Shown: positions 50,442-62,566 of the stretch, piece after piece | Layout: each line of letters opens with the position of its first letter | How positions within the stretch are numbered: position 1 is the first letter of the stretch | DNA from: Hanleya hanleyi | Lineage: Eukaryota; Mollusca; Polyplacophora; Lepidopleurida; Hanleyidae | Assembly: GCA_036873755.1 (NCBI GenBank) | Contig: JAVTVY010018806.1 | Location: 19,371 to 83,370, forward strand | Direction of reading: 5' to 3' | DNA: 64,000 bases | The notes under the pieces: model-generated | Told to the model about the DNA's origin: nothing | What the model saw: only the letters and a program-made list of their open reading frames with translations | The model's database searches: none | Program-made: the position numbers and the translations under genes

Positions 50442-52922
50442 AGATATCATGATGTTCCAAGAATACCAAATCCGCATCGCTGACCAGCACCCCCAACCCA
50501 CAACATTCAAAGAAAGTCGTCAGCTAAAGAAGACATGGATTTTGTTAGGAATTTCAGCGTTCAAAAATCAGTGGTCCCGGTGTAAGAAGAGGTGGTATTA
50601 ACTGTATATTTGTTGCAAACTTGTGTCCCTTTGGGCAAAAGTAACATTTCGCTCTACTGATATGGTAATATGGTAAGTGTTTGTTCATTTTGTTGTATGG
50701 ATATTGTATTTTTAAAATGAACTAATATTTAGCTCTTGTGCGTGGTCAGAACATCGCCTGGTTCTCGTCGTTCCTGTTTACGTGACTACATTAATAATCG
50801 TGTTAATATATTGTCCATATCGTCATGTCTGTCTGTACGAGTTGTACTAATATGATGGATCAGCTGCAAGCAATTTGAGCAGGTCAATACTCGATCAACT
50901 CTTTTGAGGGGACCAATAGGCTTGACGACACAGTCGATTGCATCTTCACTGATGCGACAGACTGCACTGTGATTGTCTTTTGTCTGTTCATGTGTGTAAC
51001 TAACCGACCTAATCGACTATGGACTTTCCTAGGACGGACGAGAACCAAGGATTTACTGTGTTGGAGCGACTCCTTTCACTTTTGATTTCGGATGTGGATT
51101 GACCAACACGTGTTTCGTATGGAGTGCTTTGTCAGATGTGTTGCATGATTTAAAACAGCACATGCACTATTGTGCAATATACAAATTCAACAGCCCTGTG
51201 TGTACTAATTGACTGTAGGAACAATGAATGTGCAAAAATAATGCACAGTGGATGTAGTACATTCTAGAAAACTAAGCTAAAGTTGAATGGTGTGACGTCA
51301 CAACTATCGTTTAAGAGTAGTGAATACTCCAATTACAATCTTCATTTGGTCGATTTGTTACAACTTTCAAAATCCCCAAGGCCTGTGTAGTGCAACAAGC
51401 TACAGAAGCTACGAAACGTAGAACCAGATATATATATATATGCTGCGATCGTATTTGTAAACAGCAGAATGGCCGAACCTGACAGAGGTTTATCAAGGGC
51501 TGGTGCACCCCTAAATGATAGTTCTTTGTTCGTATTCGCCGTCGAAAGGTCTGTATCATTGATCTAGTTTCCATCCCGTGCGAGCAGAAAATGACACTCA
51601 GATTCAATAATGAAACATGAAAGGGATTTTGATAGAAGTCTGATGAACTACCAGCCAAAGAACAGCCAAAAACTGATGAAGGTTGGGGGAAGAAGAAAAG
51701 CGTATTTCAAAACAGGTCTGGTAGCAAACCGCGATAGCTAACAGCTACAGAGCGTGGTTGGGCTGTGCCATGCCATATATGCCGGTTTATACACAATAGT
51801 ACAGAGAATTTGCTGCGAAAATATTCAATAGGAATGATACATTTATATTTTCACAATATTCCAAACAGACCACAATTAAGTGCCGCAGGGCTTCCTGATT
51901 GTATTGACCATCTAGAAAACGATTTTCTTTAAAAGAAAAGTATTATTTGGCTCTTCCCCAGCAGTGATGTTTAAGTGCTATGTTGGATAAATACAGATCC
52001 ATGCTTCTTTTGTGGATGTTCTTTGTGAAAATTACATCTCAGTAATGTCATTTGGGATCACGAAAAGACCACGCATTATGACGATACAATTTTTTTGCAA
52101 TTATCTGTAAAAGTGCAATCGCACTGCGATATTGATGTGTTAGACTGTACCGTTTGAACCCAGACACCTGCTGCCGATATTGCAATACGGTCAATCTCTC
52201 AGTGGATCCAAGGTCAGGAATTTACTGAAATTAAGTATGGAATTATGCCTAGACATACTACATCATCATTGTCATAGTACCCGAACGTAGCATACTTACG
52301 GATTGTAGAAGTTTAGAAAATAAATTTGCTGGATAAGCCATCATTGAACCGGAGATGGCCACAACTGTGAAAACGAAAGCGAAGTAAGCGTTTTGCTATC
52401 CATAAATGAACCATTCTGGTCGATAAGTAGTTACTCGACAAATAATCGAAGCAGTAAATGATTACATGACACGAGTACACACTTAATCAGTTCATCACAG
52501 AAACACAGGTTTAATGAGGTTATCCAATGCCGCCCCTCCCCCCCAACACACGGTCCGCATATTCTGCTGTATTACCTAAGGGTTCGTAATCGGCAGTTGA
52601 ACGTGGACAACGACCTTTCCTGTTAATTGTAAGTTGATTTATCAAGTCATCCAAGAGGATTAGGTAACCAGGAAGACAGGAAGACAGGAAGTAAGATAAA
52701 TACATGTCATGTAACTATGTGAAGTGAGGTAATTCATCAAGGAGATGTCAAACATACTCGGTGCGTGATACATACAGTGTACAAGCAATGAGCAGTTCCA
52801 ATATAGAAGCCTAAATGATTGATCTTCTGTATATAAACGATCCAAGTAGGATTTCCTCCTTTAAATTAATTCAAGCTTATTATGTAATGGCAGGCGACTA
52901 TTGAAATTAGGAGAAAACATCA
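50442..52922. other. Host DNA, no gene identified
   Basis: AT-rich sequence with short frames only, including a (TA)n patch at about 51430. Confidence 0.35.
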
Positions 52923-53590
52923 GAGGTGGATATAGAGGTGGATATAGAGGTGGATACAGAGGTGGATATAGAGGTGGATATAGGTGGATATAGAGGTGGA
53001 TATAGAGGTGGATATAGGTGGATATAGAGGTGGATATAGAGGTGGTGGATATAGAGGTGGATATAGAGGTGGTGGATATAGAGGTGGATATAGAGGTGGT
53101 GGATATAGGAATTGGATATAGAGGTGGTGGATATAGAGGTGGATATAGAGGTGGTGGATATAGAGGTGGATATAGAATTGGTGGATATAGAGGTGGATAT
53201 AGGGTGAGGGTGGATATAGAGGTGGATATAGAGGTGGTGGATATAGAGGTGGATATAGAGGTGGTGGATATATAGGTGGATATAGAGGTGGATATAGAGG
53301 TGGTGGATATAGAGGTGGATATAGAGGTGGATATAGAGGTGGTGGATATAGAGGTGGATATAGAGGTGGATATATAGGTGGATATAGAGGTGGATATAGA
53401 GGTGGTGGATATAGAGGTGGATATAGAGGTGGTGGATATAGAGGTGGATATAGAGGTGGTGGATATAGAGGTGGATATAGAGGTGGTGGATATAGAGGTG
53501 GATATAGAGGTGGTGGATATAGAGGTGGATATAGAGGTGGTGGATATATAGGTGGATATATAGGTGGATATAGAGGTGGATATAGAGGTT
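52923..53590. repeat. GGTGGATATAGA minisatellite
   Basis: About 55 units of the 12-mer GGTGGATATAGA with frequent extra GGT triplets (GGTGGTGGATATAGA). Open frames on both strands are repeat artefacts. Confidence 0.97.
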
Positions 53591-54029
53591 TAAAAAAAAG
53601 TAAAAGCTGCTAATAATCACATGGCTCTGATGCACATTTATGCTTTACTAAGCTTTTTCATAGAGCATACTGGTTAAATCCAATAACACAGAATATATAT
53701 GCGATATTGTTGACATCTTAATCCATTAGCAAAACTAAACAAGAGAAGATTTTTTAACAAGTTTGGTCCTGATACTGGGCTCATTCGCAACTTCTCGTTG
53801 ATCTGCGGTGGCAGTAAATCGGGTCTGTTCATAAATTTCCGCTGGGCCTTCCGAATGGTAATGGACTGAGAGCATGAGCTCAAATAAACATTATTGGCTG
53901 AGTATGAATATTAAACAAGATATAAATTATCTGTTTAATGAAGGAAGATAGCATAATGAAGGACGATAGCGGGATATAAACTCATTTTGGGCAATGTCCA
54001 ACTGTCGCTGTACCTAATGTCATCCTTAA

Positions 54030-54373
54030 GATAGAAGCGATGTAAACAATGTCATCCTTAAGATAGAAGCGATGTAAACAATAGCAGTTTATGACAGAAG
54101 CGATGTAAACAATAGCAGTTTATGATAGAAGCGATGTAAACAATAGCAGTTTATGATAGAAGCGATGTAAACAATAGCAGTTTATGATAGAAGCGATGTA
54201 AACAATAGCAGTTTATGATAGAAGCGATGTAAACAATAGCAGTTTATGATAGAAGCGATGTAAACAATAGCAGTTTATGATAGAAGCGATGTAAACAATA
54301 GCAGTTTATGATAGAAGCGATGTAAACAATAGCAGTTTATGATAGAAGCGATGTAAACAATAGCAGTTTATGA
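54030..54373. repeat. 31-bp tandem repeat, about 11 copies
   Basis: GATAGAAGCGATGTAAACAA followed by TAGCAGTTTAT, almost identical between units, so recently amplified. The first units carry GACAGAAG or ATCCTTAAG variants. Confidence 0.95.
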
Positions 54374-55550
54374 TCTCCACGAATGGTATTTCACTGCTTT
54401 ATTGCGAAAAATTGCAGAATGTTTCCTTTCCAATCATGCTTGGGTTGGTTACACTAAGCAGGATTTACATCAACTACACTTTGTATAGTCTTCAATATAG
54501 TCTGCTAATTTCTGTTTTATGGGGAAATATGTATCAGTTATTGACTACGATTGTTCAGAATTAATAAATAAAATGCCATGGTGGTGGAGAAAAAGGCCGG
54601 CGTACCGAAAAGAAATCACATGACCCCACAAGGTGATATTCTTACTGCATTCTATCCAAATACATCCCAAGGATCAAGTGTGATTTTGTGATGTTTTATA
54701 CCTCAGTCACGCTTTTATTGTAGATGTTGGTGTGGACACTTTGACTGGATTGACCACAGTGCTATGGTAAGGTCTGCAACTCCAATCTGGTTTTCACCCC
54801 ATGTCGACAGCGTATGATTTTTTCTCCCAGGTCATGAATATAAAAAGATTCATAGAACTTAGTGTTGCGGATGAGGAGTTGGTTTCTTTCGCGTACTAAA
54901 ACAGAAACTAAAAGAAACGTTACCAGTTTAATCAATGTAGAATTGGTCATTGCAACAACAATCAACAGATTTTTTTCTGTAAGTCAATTGCAACAACAGT
55001 CATACAAGGGAACAATTAAACGCAACATTAAAAGGGTGTTGGAAAACGATACCGGCGTACTGACAAGAAGTCATATGATCCCACAGACAAATATACTAAC
55101 TGCATATTTCTAACATCACAAGAACCAAAAGTGATGCCTCTGATTATTTGTATCGCCACGCTTTTATTGTAGCTGTTCCTTTTTGACATCTTCCAGCCGT
55201 TCCCACGAGCACACGGCCCTTAGATACAAGTGTGATGATCATGTGATGGAAAATGATGAATTATGAGACAACTAGACAGAAAAAAACGGCCGAAACGAGG
55301 GAGTATTTATAGAACGCAAGTTTGCATTCAGAACAATTACAAGTGAGGCCCGACGCTGATCTAGCGCCTGATTCTCTACCTGTGGCAAATCCACAGCCCT
55401 TTGCCCAAGAGTTTTCTGCTCTATATGGCTACTGACCATACATTTATGGCAATCGACGGCTTCAGGAAGTTAGTCCTCTTGCATATCGCTCCAATTCATG
55501 GAACCGACTGAATATAGCCTACTTGAGCCTAATTGTGTCCATTCAATATA
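54374..55550. other. Host DNA, no gene identified
   Basis: Two related stretches at about 54580-54740 and 55040-55190 share GATCCCACA/GACCCCACA, CGGCGTAC and CGCTTTTATTGTAG segments, so a diverged duplication is likely. No coding call. Confidence 0.35.
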
Positions 55551-55730
55551 AAGCGTCGGATCTGACTTTCAATATTCAACCGTCGTCCATAAAAGAATTT
55601 CCTCGTCAATAATCGAAATTCCTATAGACATTTAGAACCAATTCTAAATGTGTATGAAATAAAAATAATAAAACCAGAAGATGGTTTCCTAAGGAGAGAA
55701 GCGGTCAACAGACTTCAATGATGCCAGCCA
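55551..55730 (-). repeat. R190 diverged copy
   Basis: CAACCGTCGTCCATAAAAGA at one end and GAGAGAAGCGGTCAACAGAC then TTCAATGATGCCAGCCA at the other. The middle differs from the reference copy. Confidence 0.65.
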
Positions 55731-57098
55731 GACATGATCACATGATGTTCGTTACATAAAATCCTTATTACTGGCCATTATATTCTTTATATCAATTTCA
55801 ATAGAAACTCTGAATGGTAACAGCTGAGCCTCTAAAGAAATCTAAATGTAGTAACATCGTCTTATGTACATGCTGAAGAGAACGGAAAGTAATTACGTGA
55901 TGCATTGGATCCATAAACATTGTTAGTTCGTCGATTTGCCGCCGACAGGCAGTAGTACTAGACTTCAGGTGGCAATGTTCGTGATGACAATATACCTATA
56001 TAAGAAGGGTTCTTATTCGAAGCAGTAAATCGGGGAGGTTGTAATTGCATACCTAACAATTAACTGGTTCATGGCATAAACGTTACACGTGTTCCTTTAT
56101 GAGCCTACAATCGGGCCACATGTGAAAAAATAGCATTCACGTTAATACGTTTATGACGTCGTAGAGGAGGTACGTTATTTTCTCAAGCTCTGGAGTATGA
56201 TTACATAACTGGACGATATATCCAAGATAGGATACAAGATAAACACACGTCATGTAATTATGTGAAGAGGCGGCATTTATCGGAATAGCTGTCAAACAAA
56301 CTTGAACGTAATGCATGCAATACACCAGTAAAATAAACAAATCCAATACAGAAGCCAGGTTAATTAATCTCATATCGATACAAATAAACAGTTTCTACAT
56401 TAAGTAGGATGTCCTGGTTTTCATTCAATTCAAGCTGCATTTAGGATTATGTGATCGGAGATCATTACAAATCATCGCAGGGATGGGTTTTGGCCCTTGT
56501 TCATCTTTTTGAGAAATATGCAGACATTATATTTGCCTGTGGGGTACTATGATGTCTTGTCAGTTCCTCTTTTCCGATCATCCTTATTATGTTTCGTTTA
56601 ACCTTGTCTTATCTGGTCATTCAAACGTTTTTCGAATCCAAACAACAACCGATCCACATAATGTATTATAAAATAATCATTATCGTTAGCACAGGTTAAA
56701 TATGTATAAGGTAGAAGAGGTTAAGAATCACTCGAGACCTTATCAATGAACAACTGTTGCATCCTATTTGAAGTGGATTCCACCGGTTCTGCCATTCTAC
56801 TGTTCGATGCAATAGCTATAGAATGATATTGAATTTGCATGACTAAAGGGTCCACGTTCACGCTCAAATCTCGCTCCGCTATCATTCTCGCATTGGTAAT
56901 AATGTGTTTAAATAAATGACATCTCAGTGCAGTATAGGTCGACATGCGAAACAATACCTAACAATAAACTCGATAACATAGGGTGATCTCAAAATCACTT
57001 GGACATATAGTACTACCCAGGATCAACATGGTCAATAATAATAGACAATAATAGACTGACTTAGTATTTCTATCAAAACTGTCATCAACAGCTAAACT
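55731..57098. other. Host DNA, nothing recognised
   Basis: AT-rich with short frames only. Confidence 0.35.
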
Positions 57099-57125
57099 TT
57101 GAGCTATCTGGATGAAAACTCAAAT

Positions 57126-57314
57126 ATACACTTGATCTTCAGTTTACACCTTGGGTTTGAGAATCCCAGCCATGCCCATATCCTTATTCAACAAGAACTG
57201 GTTGGCCGTATGTCAGGAGAATGTGACTGGATGAAGTATCATGCCTGTCCTATAGGATGGTGCTTCGTGAAACAGCACTCTAAAAATGGCGGCATCGGCA
57301 CCACTCTGTCACAT
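57126..57314 (+). CDS. Possible exon resembling an MBT repeat (weak)
   Basis: The frame reads GFENPSHAHILIQQELVGRM, then SGECDWMKYHACPIGWCFVK, after an acceptor-like GATCTTCAG. The GR...CDWMKYH...PIGWC pattern recalls MBT repeats of L3MBTL/SFMBT proteins, but the segment between KYHAC and PIGWC is about 5 residues short. A transposable element follows directly and no donor is seen. It could be a pseudo-exon or chance. Confidence 0.25.
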
Positions 57315-57317
57315 TTA

Positions 57318-58390
57318 AGCCCCAGTCACACTGTCAAGAATTGAGTAGGCGAATCCCCGCGAACTGGAAAATCGTGTTCATTCTTGGCAATTCGTACTGG
57401 CATCTTGCGGGGTTCGTCGCAGATCGTGACCGTTCTTGCCTATTCTCGAAGGGAGTACGAAAGTTTAGCCCCAGTCACACTGTCAAGAATTGAGTAGGCG
57501 AATCACCGCGAACTGGAAAATCGTGTTCATTCTTGGCAATTCGTACTGGCATCTTGCGGGGTTCTTCGCAGATCGTGGCCTTTCTTGCCTATTCTCGAAG
57601 GGAGTACGAAAGTTTTGAAATGTTCAAAACATTCGCCGGCCAAGTACGATTAAATGGTATACGTATGGCATTCTTGGCACCATCCTACTGCGTTCTCGCA
57701 TGCATTCTCCTCCTATCGTGTATAGTCGTGCGTAGTCGTAGTAGTTTTTTCGGTCACAAATCAGCAAGAATGCCGTACGCATTTTACGATGATTGTTGGA
57801 CGCATTATACGCTTCTTGTACGATCATACTACGATATTGAGAAGAATTCAACACGATGTGTGGCGACACTACTACGAATACCCACGCTGGCGCTACGTTT
57901 TATGAAGAATAGGCTACGCTTCCTCGCGAATCTCGTACGATTTCATAGGATTGCTCCACGATCTCTCGCGAAGACCATCGCATGTTGTACATTTCAAAGA
58001 AGACGGGATCATATATATAGGTTCGCGTGGCCTCTTGGGGTGTCGTGTCACAGCGTAACAGGTTCGTACTGCATTCGTACTCACATCGTACTGCATACGT
58101 GCTTATTCGTAGCAGATTATCGAACATTCGTAGTGGGTTCACGGGCTGCCGTGTTTATACGCCGTGTAGGGCGTTCTTCATTGAATCGTACTGCATACGT
58201 ACTCATTCTTGATGATTCTTGTTAAATGCTTATGGCTGTCGTACAAGGAACCTACGGTATGCGTAAGGGATTCGTGGGACAGTTTCGAAGAGGCCCTCTA
58301 CAGGCGAATTGACACGAATCGACAAGATTAAAATATTCGTGGTCATTTGCCGGCATTCTCCACCCAATTCTTGACAGTGTGACTGGGGCT
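57318..58390. mobile_element. 1.07 kb non-autonomous DNA transposon with TTA duplication
   Basis: Terminal inverted repeat AGCCCCAGTCACACTGTCAA with GAATTG, repeated in complement at the right end, flanked by TTA on both sides (57315-57317 and 58391-58393). A TTA duplication fits PIF/Harbinger-type elements. The first 149 bp are duplicated in tandem (second copy from 57467). A long plus-strand frame inside (57533-58225) has no transposase motif and I do not call it. Confidence 0.7.
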
Positions 58391-58537
58391 TTAGGCACAC
58401 TGTTGTGACTTGACCAGAGAATTGTTGAAAATGACGTAAAATCCTACTCATTCATTCCCCCTTTATCAATTATTAGTCCAAACACTCACTCTTGGGAAAT
58501 ATTGGAAAGGTGCTAGAACCGCCGTTAAATTGCTTGA

Positions 58538-58719
58538 ATACAAACATCTAGTTCGTCATTCAACATTCAGGAGTCGGTCATTGCAGAATTTCCGCCTCCA
58601 TAACCTAAAGACCTAATTCGTGTAACAGCATTAGGACCAATTAAAAAACAAAGTATACATAAACATAGGCTACTTTCCTGCAAAAGAGAATCAGTAAACC
58701 GTTTTCATTGAAGCTGACA
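58538..58719 (-). repeat. R190 diverged copy
   Basis: AACATCTAGTTCGTCATTCA at one end, AGTATACATAAACATAGGCT in the middle and GTTTTCATTGAAGCTGAC at the other end. Confidence 0.65.
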
Positions 58720-59147
58720 AGGTATACAATGCATCAAGATCATATTTTGCATCATAATCAATAGCTACAAATAACTGCACGTCTTATCGCCTTCATACAC
58801 ATATAATTATTTCGTACACATTTGGTCATGAATAGATAAAAACATTGTCCGGTCGTATAGATAAATAATTAGGACAGTTATAAAGAGCACCTATCTTCTT
58901 TGTTTCAATACTCAAGGAAACATAAAATAGAAGAAACATTAGTAGTAGTGTCTACGGATTACAAGCCGCATTTTGACGAGTGCGCAGGTGTTTCTGCGCA
59001 GATTTGTGGAGGAAATGTGGAGGTCACGGGAGGTCACGGGAGGGTCACAGAGGTCAAGTGCAGTATAGTTCCGGCAGAAGGACCAAAAGCTACCTCCAAT
59101 CCAGGAGAGTTCCAATTGTTGGAGGGGATGTATTCAGGATGTATTCA

Positions 59148-59218
59148 TCCGCGGTGATGCGGTCTGGCCGCGGTTTTGGCGGTGATTCGGTCTCGGGAAA
59201 AAGCTTCCGCGGAGAAAA
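59148..59218. promoter_or_regulatory. Subterminal CCGCGG / GATGCGGTC box (Pal3)
   Basis: ATCCGCGGTGATGCGGTCTG, then GGTGATTCGGTC, then CTTCCGCGGAG. Same design as 11492-11559. Confidence 0.55.
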
Positions 59219-59224
59219 GTAGTC

Positions 59225-60740
59225 CCTAGATAAAATGGTCCGATTGGGTCGAGTGAGGTATCAAAGTGAAGCTTATGTGAAGGGGCATCTAATGGGCTGG
59301 GTGTGGGGTTGACATAGCGTTATTCTGCGCATGCGCGGTGGCCCAAGGGTATGGAAATAATCGTTTTGAGATGTAGGGGAGCCCCTAGTGGACCGATGGG
59401 GTCGAGTGAGGTATCAAAGTGAAGCTTATGTGAGGGAGCATCTGATGGGGTGGGTGTGGGATTGAAATATCGGCATTGTGCGCATGCGCGGTGGCCCAAG
59501 GGTATGGAAATAGCCGTTTTGGAGCTGGGGGAGCCCCTAATGGTCGAATGGGGTCGAGTGAGGTATCAAAGTGAAGCCTAGGTGAAGGGGTATTTGATGG
59601 CTGGGTAGGTGCATGTAAAATTTTTCCTGAAAAAAAAAAATACGGAACACGGACTTTATCGAAAAACCTGGGAAAATGACTATATGGGGTATGGGGGGTA
59701 TATAGGTCGCCGGGCTTAACGGGGCTTGTCTATCAATAGAGTTATCTCCCCCTAGTTCCAGGGTGGGTGTATGTAAAAATTTTCCTGAAAAATACGGAAT
59801 ACGGACTTTATCCTAAATTACGGGAAAATGCCTATATGGGGTATGGGAGGTATAGGACCATCCTGGGAAACGTACTTCTATACATTTTGCGGTAGGGTTG
59901 TGGGGTCTCGTTTTACTCGTCTCGTCATTTAGAACATGATAGGAAGTGTCCCCGTGCGAATCGGTGGAATTTTTGAAAAAAGTCACCGAACCCCATATAG
60001 TCCCATACTGAGGGTATAGGATCAATGTTTGTCCCCTGGGAAACGTACTTCTGTACATTTGCGGTAGGGTTGTGGGGTCTCGTTTTACTCGTCTCGTCAT
60101 TTAGAACATGATAGGAAGTGTCCCCGTGCGAATCGGTGAAATTCTTGAAAAAGTACGATATAGCCCCATATAGTTCCATACTGGGGTGTAGGATCAATGT
60201 TTGTCCCCCTGGGAAACGTACTTCTATACATTTGCGGTAGGGGTGTGGGGTCTCGTTTTACTCGTCTCGTCATTTAGAACATGATAGGAAGTGTCCCCGT
60301 GCGAATCGGTGAAATTTTTGAAAAAGTCACCGAGCCCCATATAGTCCCATACTGGGGTATAGGATCAATGTTTGTCCCTAGGGAAACGTACTTCTATACA
60401 TTTGCAGTGGTAGGGTTGTGGGGTCTCATTTTCTTCTGCGTCTCGTCATTTAGAACATGATAGGAAGTGTCCCCCGTGCGAATCGGTACTTTGAAAAGTC
60501 ACCAGGCCCCATACTGGTTTACATATGCTACAAGGGTATAGGATCAATGTTTATCCCCCTGGGAAACGTACTTCTATACATTTGCGGTAGGGTTGTGGGG
60601 TCTCGTTTTACTCGTGTCGTCATTTAGAACACGATAGGAAGTGTTACGGAGCGAATCGGTGAAATTTTTGAAAAAAGTCACCGAGGCCTGGGTAGGCCCA
60701 TAGGCCTATACTGCATGGCTATGGGTGTATAGGCCCATAC
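59225..60740. repeat. Subterminal tandem repeats I of Pal3
   Basis: Two NRF1-bearing units (near 59325 and 59479), then TACGGACTTTATC units, then five ~175-bp units with GTGGGGTCTCGTTTTACTCG and GTGCGAATCGGTG. Confidence 0.75.
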
Positions 60741-61059
60741 AGGGTGGACATGTTGGAGTCTAGGTGAGTCCCTAATGGTCCAATGGGGTCGAGTGAGGTC
60801 TTATTTTGAAGCTCTCGTGGAGGAGCACTTGACTACACTAATGGTTCGTCCGTGTTCAATAGTCTGCGCATGCACCAGTCTGGCTTATAGTATAGAAAAC
60901 AGGCATTTTGGGTGCTATGTGTAGGGAATTGTGTGTTTGGGGTTGAGATGAGCTAATCACGGTTCAGATAGGTCGTGTGGTGTCAAAGTGAAGCTTGTGT
61001 ATGAGTCAGAGTCAGGAATGGTGTGTTTTTGAATGCATGAATAGCATTAATCTGCGCAT

Positions 61060-62050
61060 GCGCAGTTGGTTGTAGTAAGTAAAGTGGCCATTTTGGGGCA
61101 GTGAAGGAAGGTATTTGGGGTCGAGATGGGCTATTCACGGTTCGAATGCGTCCTGGAAGGTGTCATCTTGTAGTTCTCGGGGTGTACATTCCGATTTGAG
61201 GGATGTTCGCGTCATCTGTGACGGCATCGGTGACGTCATCGGTACGAGTAGTAGCGAAAGTGGCCATTTTCGGGCAGTACATGAAGGTATTTGGGGTCGA
61301 GAGGGGCTATTCACGGTTCGAATACGTCCTGGAAGGTGTCATCTTGTAGTTCTCGGGGTGTACATTCCGATTTAAGGGATGTCCGCGTCATCTGTGACAT
61401 CATCAGTGACGTCATCAGTACGAGTAGTAGCGAAAGTGGACATTTTCGGGCAGTACATGAAGGTATTTGGGGTCGAGATGGGCTATTCACGGTTCGAATG
61501 CGTCCTGGAAGGTGTCATCTTGTAGTTCTCGGGGTGTACATTCCGATTTGAGGGATGTCCGCGTCATCTGTGACGTCATCGGTACGAGTAGTAGCGAAAG
61601 TGGACATTTTGTGGGTGCGTGGGGGTGAGTTTGGTGTAGAGATGGACCATCCTTAGTCCGAATGCGTCGTGTGAGGTGTCATTTTGTAGCTCTCGAGGTG
61701 TACATTCCGAGTTGAGGCATGTCCGAAGCATCTGTGACGTCATTATTGACGTCATCAGTAGGAGTAGTAGCGAAAGTGGACATTTTGGGGCAGTGAAGGA
61801 AGGTATTCGGAGTAGAGAGGAACCATCCTTGGTCCGAATGCGTCCTGAGAGGTGTCATGTTGTAGCTCTCAGGGTGTACATTCCGAGTTGAGGGATATCC
61901 ACAGCATCTGTGACGTCATTGGTGACGTCATCAGTACGAGTAGTAGCGAAAGTGGGCATTTTTTAGCAGTGAAGGATGTTATTTGGTGTAGAGATGGGCC
62001 ATCCGCGGTGCGAATGCGTCGTGTGAGGTGTCATCTTGTAGCAACGCCCA
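61060..62050. repeat. Subterminal tandem repeats II with CRE-like sites (Pal3)
   Basis: Six ~165-bp units with GGTGTCATCTTGTAG, CTCTCGGGGTGTACATTCCG, GTGACGTCATC and AGTAGTAGCGAAAGTGG. Confidence 0.8.
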
Positions 62051-62170
62051 CCAACGCCATTCTTAATGCTTCAACGCCCAGGTGAAATAGCTCAGAAACT
62101 CTGATATTCCATGGAATTGTCACTAATTCTTCGAAATGTAGTGACGCCAGTCGACGCCCGTCGTTACACC
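62040..62170. promoter_or_regulatory. AACGCC iteron cluster (Pal3)
   Basis: CAACGCCCACCAACGCC, GCTTCAACGCCC and GACGCCAGTCGACGCCCG, equivalent to 29048-29200 in Pal2. Confidence 0.55.
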
Positions 62171-62283
62171 TTAACACTCTAACATAACACCATGATATAG
62201 ACCGGACAGGGAACAACAACAGCAACAACAACAATGATCACACATGAGAGAACAACAACAACAAGAAGTTTTTTTTCATATAG

Positions 62284-62338
62284 TTTATTCTCCCCAATGT
62301 TACATCATACCCACGTTGGGGGAGCCGCGTTAGGTATA
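62284..62338 (-). terminator. Conserved 3'-end module (Pal3, first)
   Basis: Minus strand: TATACCTAACGCGGCTCCCC then CCAACGTGGGTATG, then ATTGGGGAGAATAAAC (AATAAA complement 62284-62289). It is of the Pal2 type, although the gene upstream is of the Pal1 type. Confidence 0.7.
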
Positions 62339-62498
62339 TTTACAATTCAAGAATATTCTTGTCCAATCAGAGGCCACCATTTGCATCTGTCATATTCGTT
62401 CCTGTCCGTTAGATGTATTCTCGGCTACTCTTGTCCAATCAGAAGTCGCCATTTCAGAAAGTTCCATCTTCCGCCATGTTCGCTCTGAACCGTTTGTT

Positions 62499-62566
62499 CT
62501 AATCGTCATCGGACAGGCCAGGATACCGTTGAGGAAACATATCCTCAGATAGTTGTTTGCGCATTC
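62499..62566 (-). pseudogene. Remnant C-terminus of the C2H2/acidic gene
   Basis: Minus-strand codons RMRKQLSEDMFPQRYPGLSD then DD and TAG match the last 22 residues of the Pal2 C2H2/acidic protein (RMRKQLFQDMLPDEYPGLTD). The rest of that gene is replaced by the three-finger gene, so this is a recombination joint. Confidence 0.75.

Noticed and set aside
52907..53635. Frame of about 240 codons over GGTGGATATAGA on the minus strand
   Set aside because: The 12-bp unit is a multiple of three and gives HLYIHLYI-type peptides. Repeat artefact.
53674..53883. Minus-strand frame with MNRPDLLPPQINEKLRMSPV
   Set aside because: Looks mildly protein-like but lacks convincing splice sites and has no recognisable domain.
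54030..54373. Possible CRISPR-like array
   Set aside because: Units are contiguous 31-bp repeats with no unique spacers, in a eukaryotic context. Plain tandem repeat.
57533..58225. 230-codon frame inside the TTA-flanked element, possible transposase
   Set aside because: No DDE/DDD motif or helix-turn-helix pattern. The sequence is made of short inverted pieces and opposing frames are open too.
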